DNA of 5,884 bases from CAVPGH01 sp046726955 (GTDB taxonomy: Bacteria; Acidobacteriota; Vicinamibacteria; Fen-336): the NCBI GenBank assembly GCA_046726955.1, contig JBKPBQ010000505.1, forward strand, positions 1 through 5,884, read 5' to 3'. Below the pieces are notes generated by a model, which saw only the letters and a program-made list of their open reading frames with translations, made no database searches and was not told the origin of the DNA. Positions 4,685-5,884 of the stretch are shown one piece after another; position 1 is the first letter of the stretch, and every line of letters starts with the position of its first letter. Position numbers and translations under genes: made by a program.

Positions 4685-5868
4685 GCGAGCACGTCCTCGA
4701 TCGCCTGTCCGCCTTCCTCGACGAGGAGCTCCCGGCGCGGGAGCACGAAGCCGTCGAGGGCCACCTGCGGGCCTGCTCCGCGTGCGCGGCCCGCCTCGAC
4801 CTCCTGCGCGCCGTGGACGCCGAGGCGCGCGCGCTTCCGATCGCGGCACCCCCGGGATATTTCGAGGCGCTCCCTGGCCGGATCCGTGGCCGTCTCGAGG
4901 GATCCCCGCGTCGCCGCTCGCTTCGGCCGCCTGTGTGGTCGTGGGCCGTGGCGGCCGCGCTGCTTCTCGGGGTCATCACTCCCCTCACGTTGAACCGCAT
5001 GGCCGCAGTGCCTCGACCCGCCGCGCCGGCGGTAACGTATCCACAGGCCGCGCGCGCGGAAGCGGACAAGGCGGCGGCGGCCGCCGCGCCGCCGACGGCC
5101 GGCAAGGACACCCTCGCCAAAGAGGAAGTCCCCTCCGCGGAGCTGCCGTTCGAGGCGAAGCTGCGGGACCAGGGCACGACGCGCCGCGACGGTCCGCCGA
5201 CGAGCGCTCCGCTTCCGCAGGCCCCGGCGGCGCGGATGGCACCGGCCGACGAGCGAAAGATCCATGAGACCGTCACCGCCGAGGCACAGTCACCCGCGAT
5301 GGCGATGGCGCCGGCGCCGCCGCCCGCACGGAAGGCTGGCCCCGGCGGTCCCTCCGCCCAGCAGCAGGCGCCGCTCCAGAGCCAGTCCGCTCCGGCCTTC
5401 GCGGAGGTACCGGTGGAGGCGCCGACCATCGCCGCCGCCACTGAGACGATGCGCGGCGCGGCGTCGAACGAGGTCGCGCGTGAGGAGGGCGCGAAGCGGG
5501 ACGGCGAGGGGGTGCGGGAGAAGTCGGCCGTGGGGGCCGCGGGCGGACGCGTCTCGTCCGCCGTCTCGTCCTCGGACGAGAAGGTCTTCCGCCTGCTGCA
5601 GGACGCGACGACGCCCACGACGCTCGCCGCGCTGCGGGAGCGGCGGGAGGCGTGGCGCTCCTTCACCCGGGACTTCCCGGCGAGCCCGCGGACGGACGAG
5701 GCGCGCGTGCGCGTGGTGGAGACGGGTGTCGCGGCCTGGCGCAGCGGCGGCGACGCCGCCGATCTCGTGCGCGCCCGCGAGGACGGCGCCGCCTATCTCG
5801 CGCGTCGCGACGCCACGCAGGGCTCGCGGGTGCGCTCGCTCCTGGACGCGCTCCCCTCGACGCCCTGA
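4681..5868 (+). CDS. Membrane-anchored zinc-finger anti-sigma factor with long extracytoplasmic domain
   Basis: The 395-residue protein is the expected antagonist of the sigma factor encoded just upstream. Residues about 1-50 form a zinc-binding anti-sigma domain with the H28-x3-C32-x2-C35 motif, and H22 nearby; these two cysteines are the only ones in the protein. PPGYFEALPGRIRGRL (57-72) is a linker common in this family. One membrane segment is visible (about 86-104, WSWAVAAALLLGVITPL), placing the zinc domain in the cytoplasm and the rest outside. Residues about 108-295 are a low-complexity Ala/Pro/Glu-rich tether. Residues about 298-395 look folded and helical, with DFPASPRTDEARVRV resembling the TPR-like repeats of envelope lipoproteins, though a TPR assignment is tentative. 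Many anti-sigma factors of this class are about 200-270 residues, so the outer part is unusually long. It probably senses envelope state and releases sigma by regulated proteolysis or a zinc-site change; the mechanism is inferred. Confidence 0.88.
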   Translation: MSEHVLDRLSAFLDEELPAREHEAVEGHLRACSACAARLDLLRAVDAEARALPIAAPPGYFEALPGRIRGRLEGSPRRRSLRPPVWSWAVAAALLLGVITPLTLNRMAAVPRPAAPAVTYPQAARAEADKAAAAAAPPTAGKDTLAKEEVPSAELPFEAKLRDQGTTRRDGPPTSAPLPQAPAARMAPADERKIHETVTAEAQSPAMAMAPAPPPARKAGPGGPSAQQQAPLQSQSAPAFAEVPVEAPTIAAATETMRGAASNEVAREEGAKRDGEGVREKSAVGAAGGRVSSAVSSSDEKVFRLLQDATTPTTLAALRERREAWRSFTRDFPASPRTDEARVRVVETGVAAWRSGGDAADLVRAREDGAAYLARRDATQGSRVRSLLDALPSTP

Positions 5869-5884
5869 GACCGCCCGCCGCCCC

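Noticed and set aside
5074..5087. 14-nt palindrome GCGGCGG/CCGCCGC
   Set aside because: It lies in the poly-alanine coding stretch of the anti-sigma tether and is explained by GCG/GCC alanine codons.
3893..5666. Two long - strand open frames (3893-4849 and 4353-5666) opposite the sigma and anti-sigma genes
   Set aside because: Arg/Ala/Ser-rich shadow translations without motifs; one crosses the terminator at 4007-4044.

Overview
The window is GC-rich, dense and coded entirely on the + strand. It holds six genes that form three functional blocks: a regulatory phosphatase with a PilZ protein, two envelope proteins, and an ECF sigma factor with its anti-sigma factor. The best taxonomic clue is the secreted von Willebrand factor A protein. 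Its layout (signal peptide, a short 'DGKGRPVTNL...VFEEGRPQ' domain, a vWA domain, a 'YRLGYDPP' tail) is that of the VWFA-related family that is especially expanded in Acidobacteriota. The high GC content, lipobox-anchored OmpA protein and 'PPGYFEALPGRI' anti-sigma motif all fit a Gram-negative, probably acidobacterial soil, sediment or metagenome-derived organism. This placement is inference.

Layout. Positions 1-62 hold no recognisable gene. Positions 63-1832 encode a cytoplasmic GAF-GAF-SpoIIE/PPM phosphatase of the RsbU type. It overlaps by four bases (ATGA) a small PilZ-domain protein at 1829-2161 whose c-di-GMP-binding motif is partly degenerate. The 198-nt gap that follows carries nested inverted repeats, a good extended -10 element and a structured leader. 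Next come the secreted vWA protein (2360-3286) and, 64 nt later, a lipoprotein with a coiled-coil stalk and an OmpA-type peptidoglycan-binding domain (3351-3980). A strong intrinsic terminator (4007-4044) closes this block. The last block is an ECF sigma factor (4100-4684) overlapping by ATGA a membrane-spanning zinc-finger anti-sigma factor (4681-5868) with an unusually long Pro/Ala-rich extracytoplasmic part.

How they may work together. The first operon looks like an intracellular signalling pair: small-molecule or redox-state sensing by GAF domains controls a serine/threonine phosphatase, with a PilZ partner that may or may not bind c-di-GMP. The usual partner-switch components (STAS antagonist, HATPase anti-sigma) are not in the window. 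The middle pair are envelope proteins. The last pair is a classic envelope-stress switch. Whether it controls the neighbouring envelope genes cannot be read from this sequence. No mobile elements, CRISPR arrays, tRNA or rRNA genes were seen. The window appears to be ordinary chromosomal sequence; the most interesting points are architectural (phosphatase-PilZ coupling, degenerate PilZ, Lpp-like stalk on an OmpA domain, long anti-sigma ectodomain, structured leader) and none by itself proves an undescribed system.
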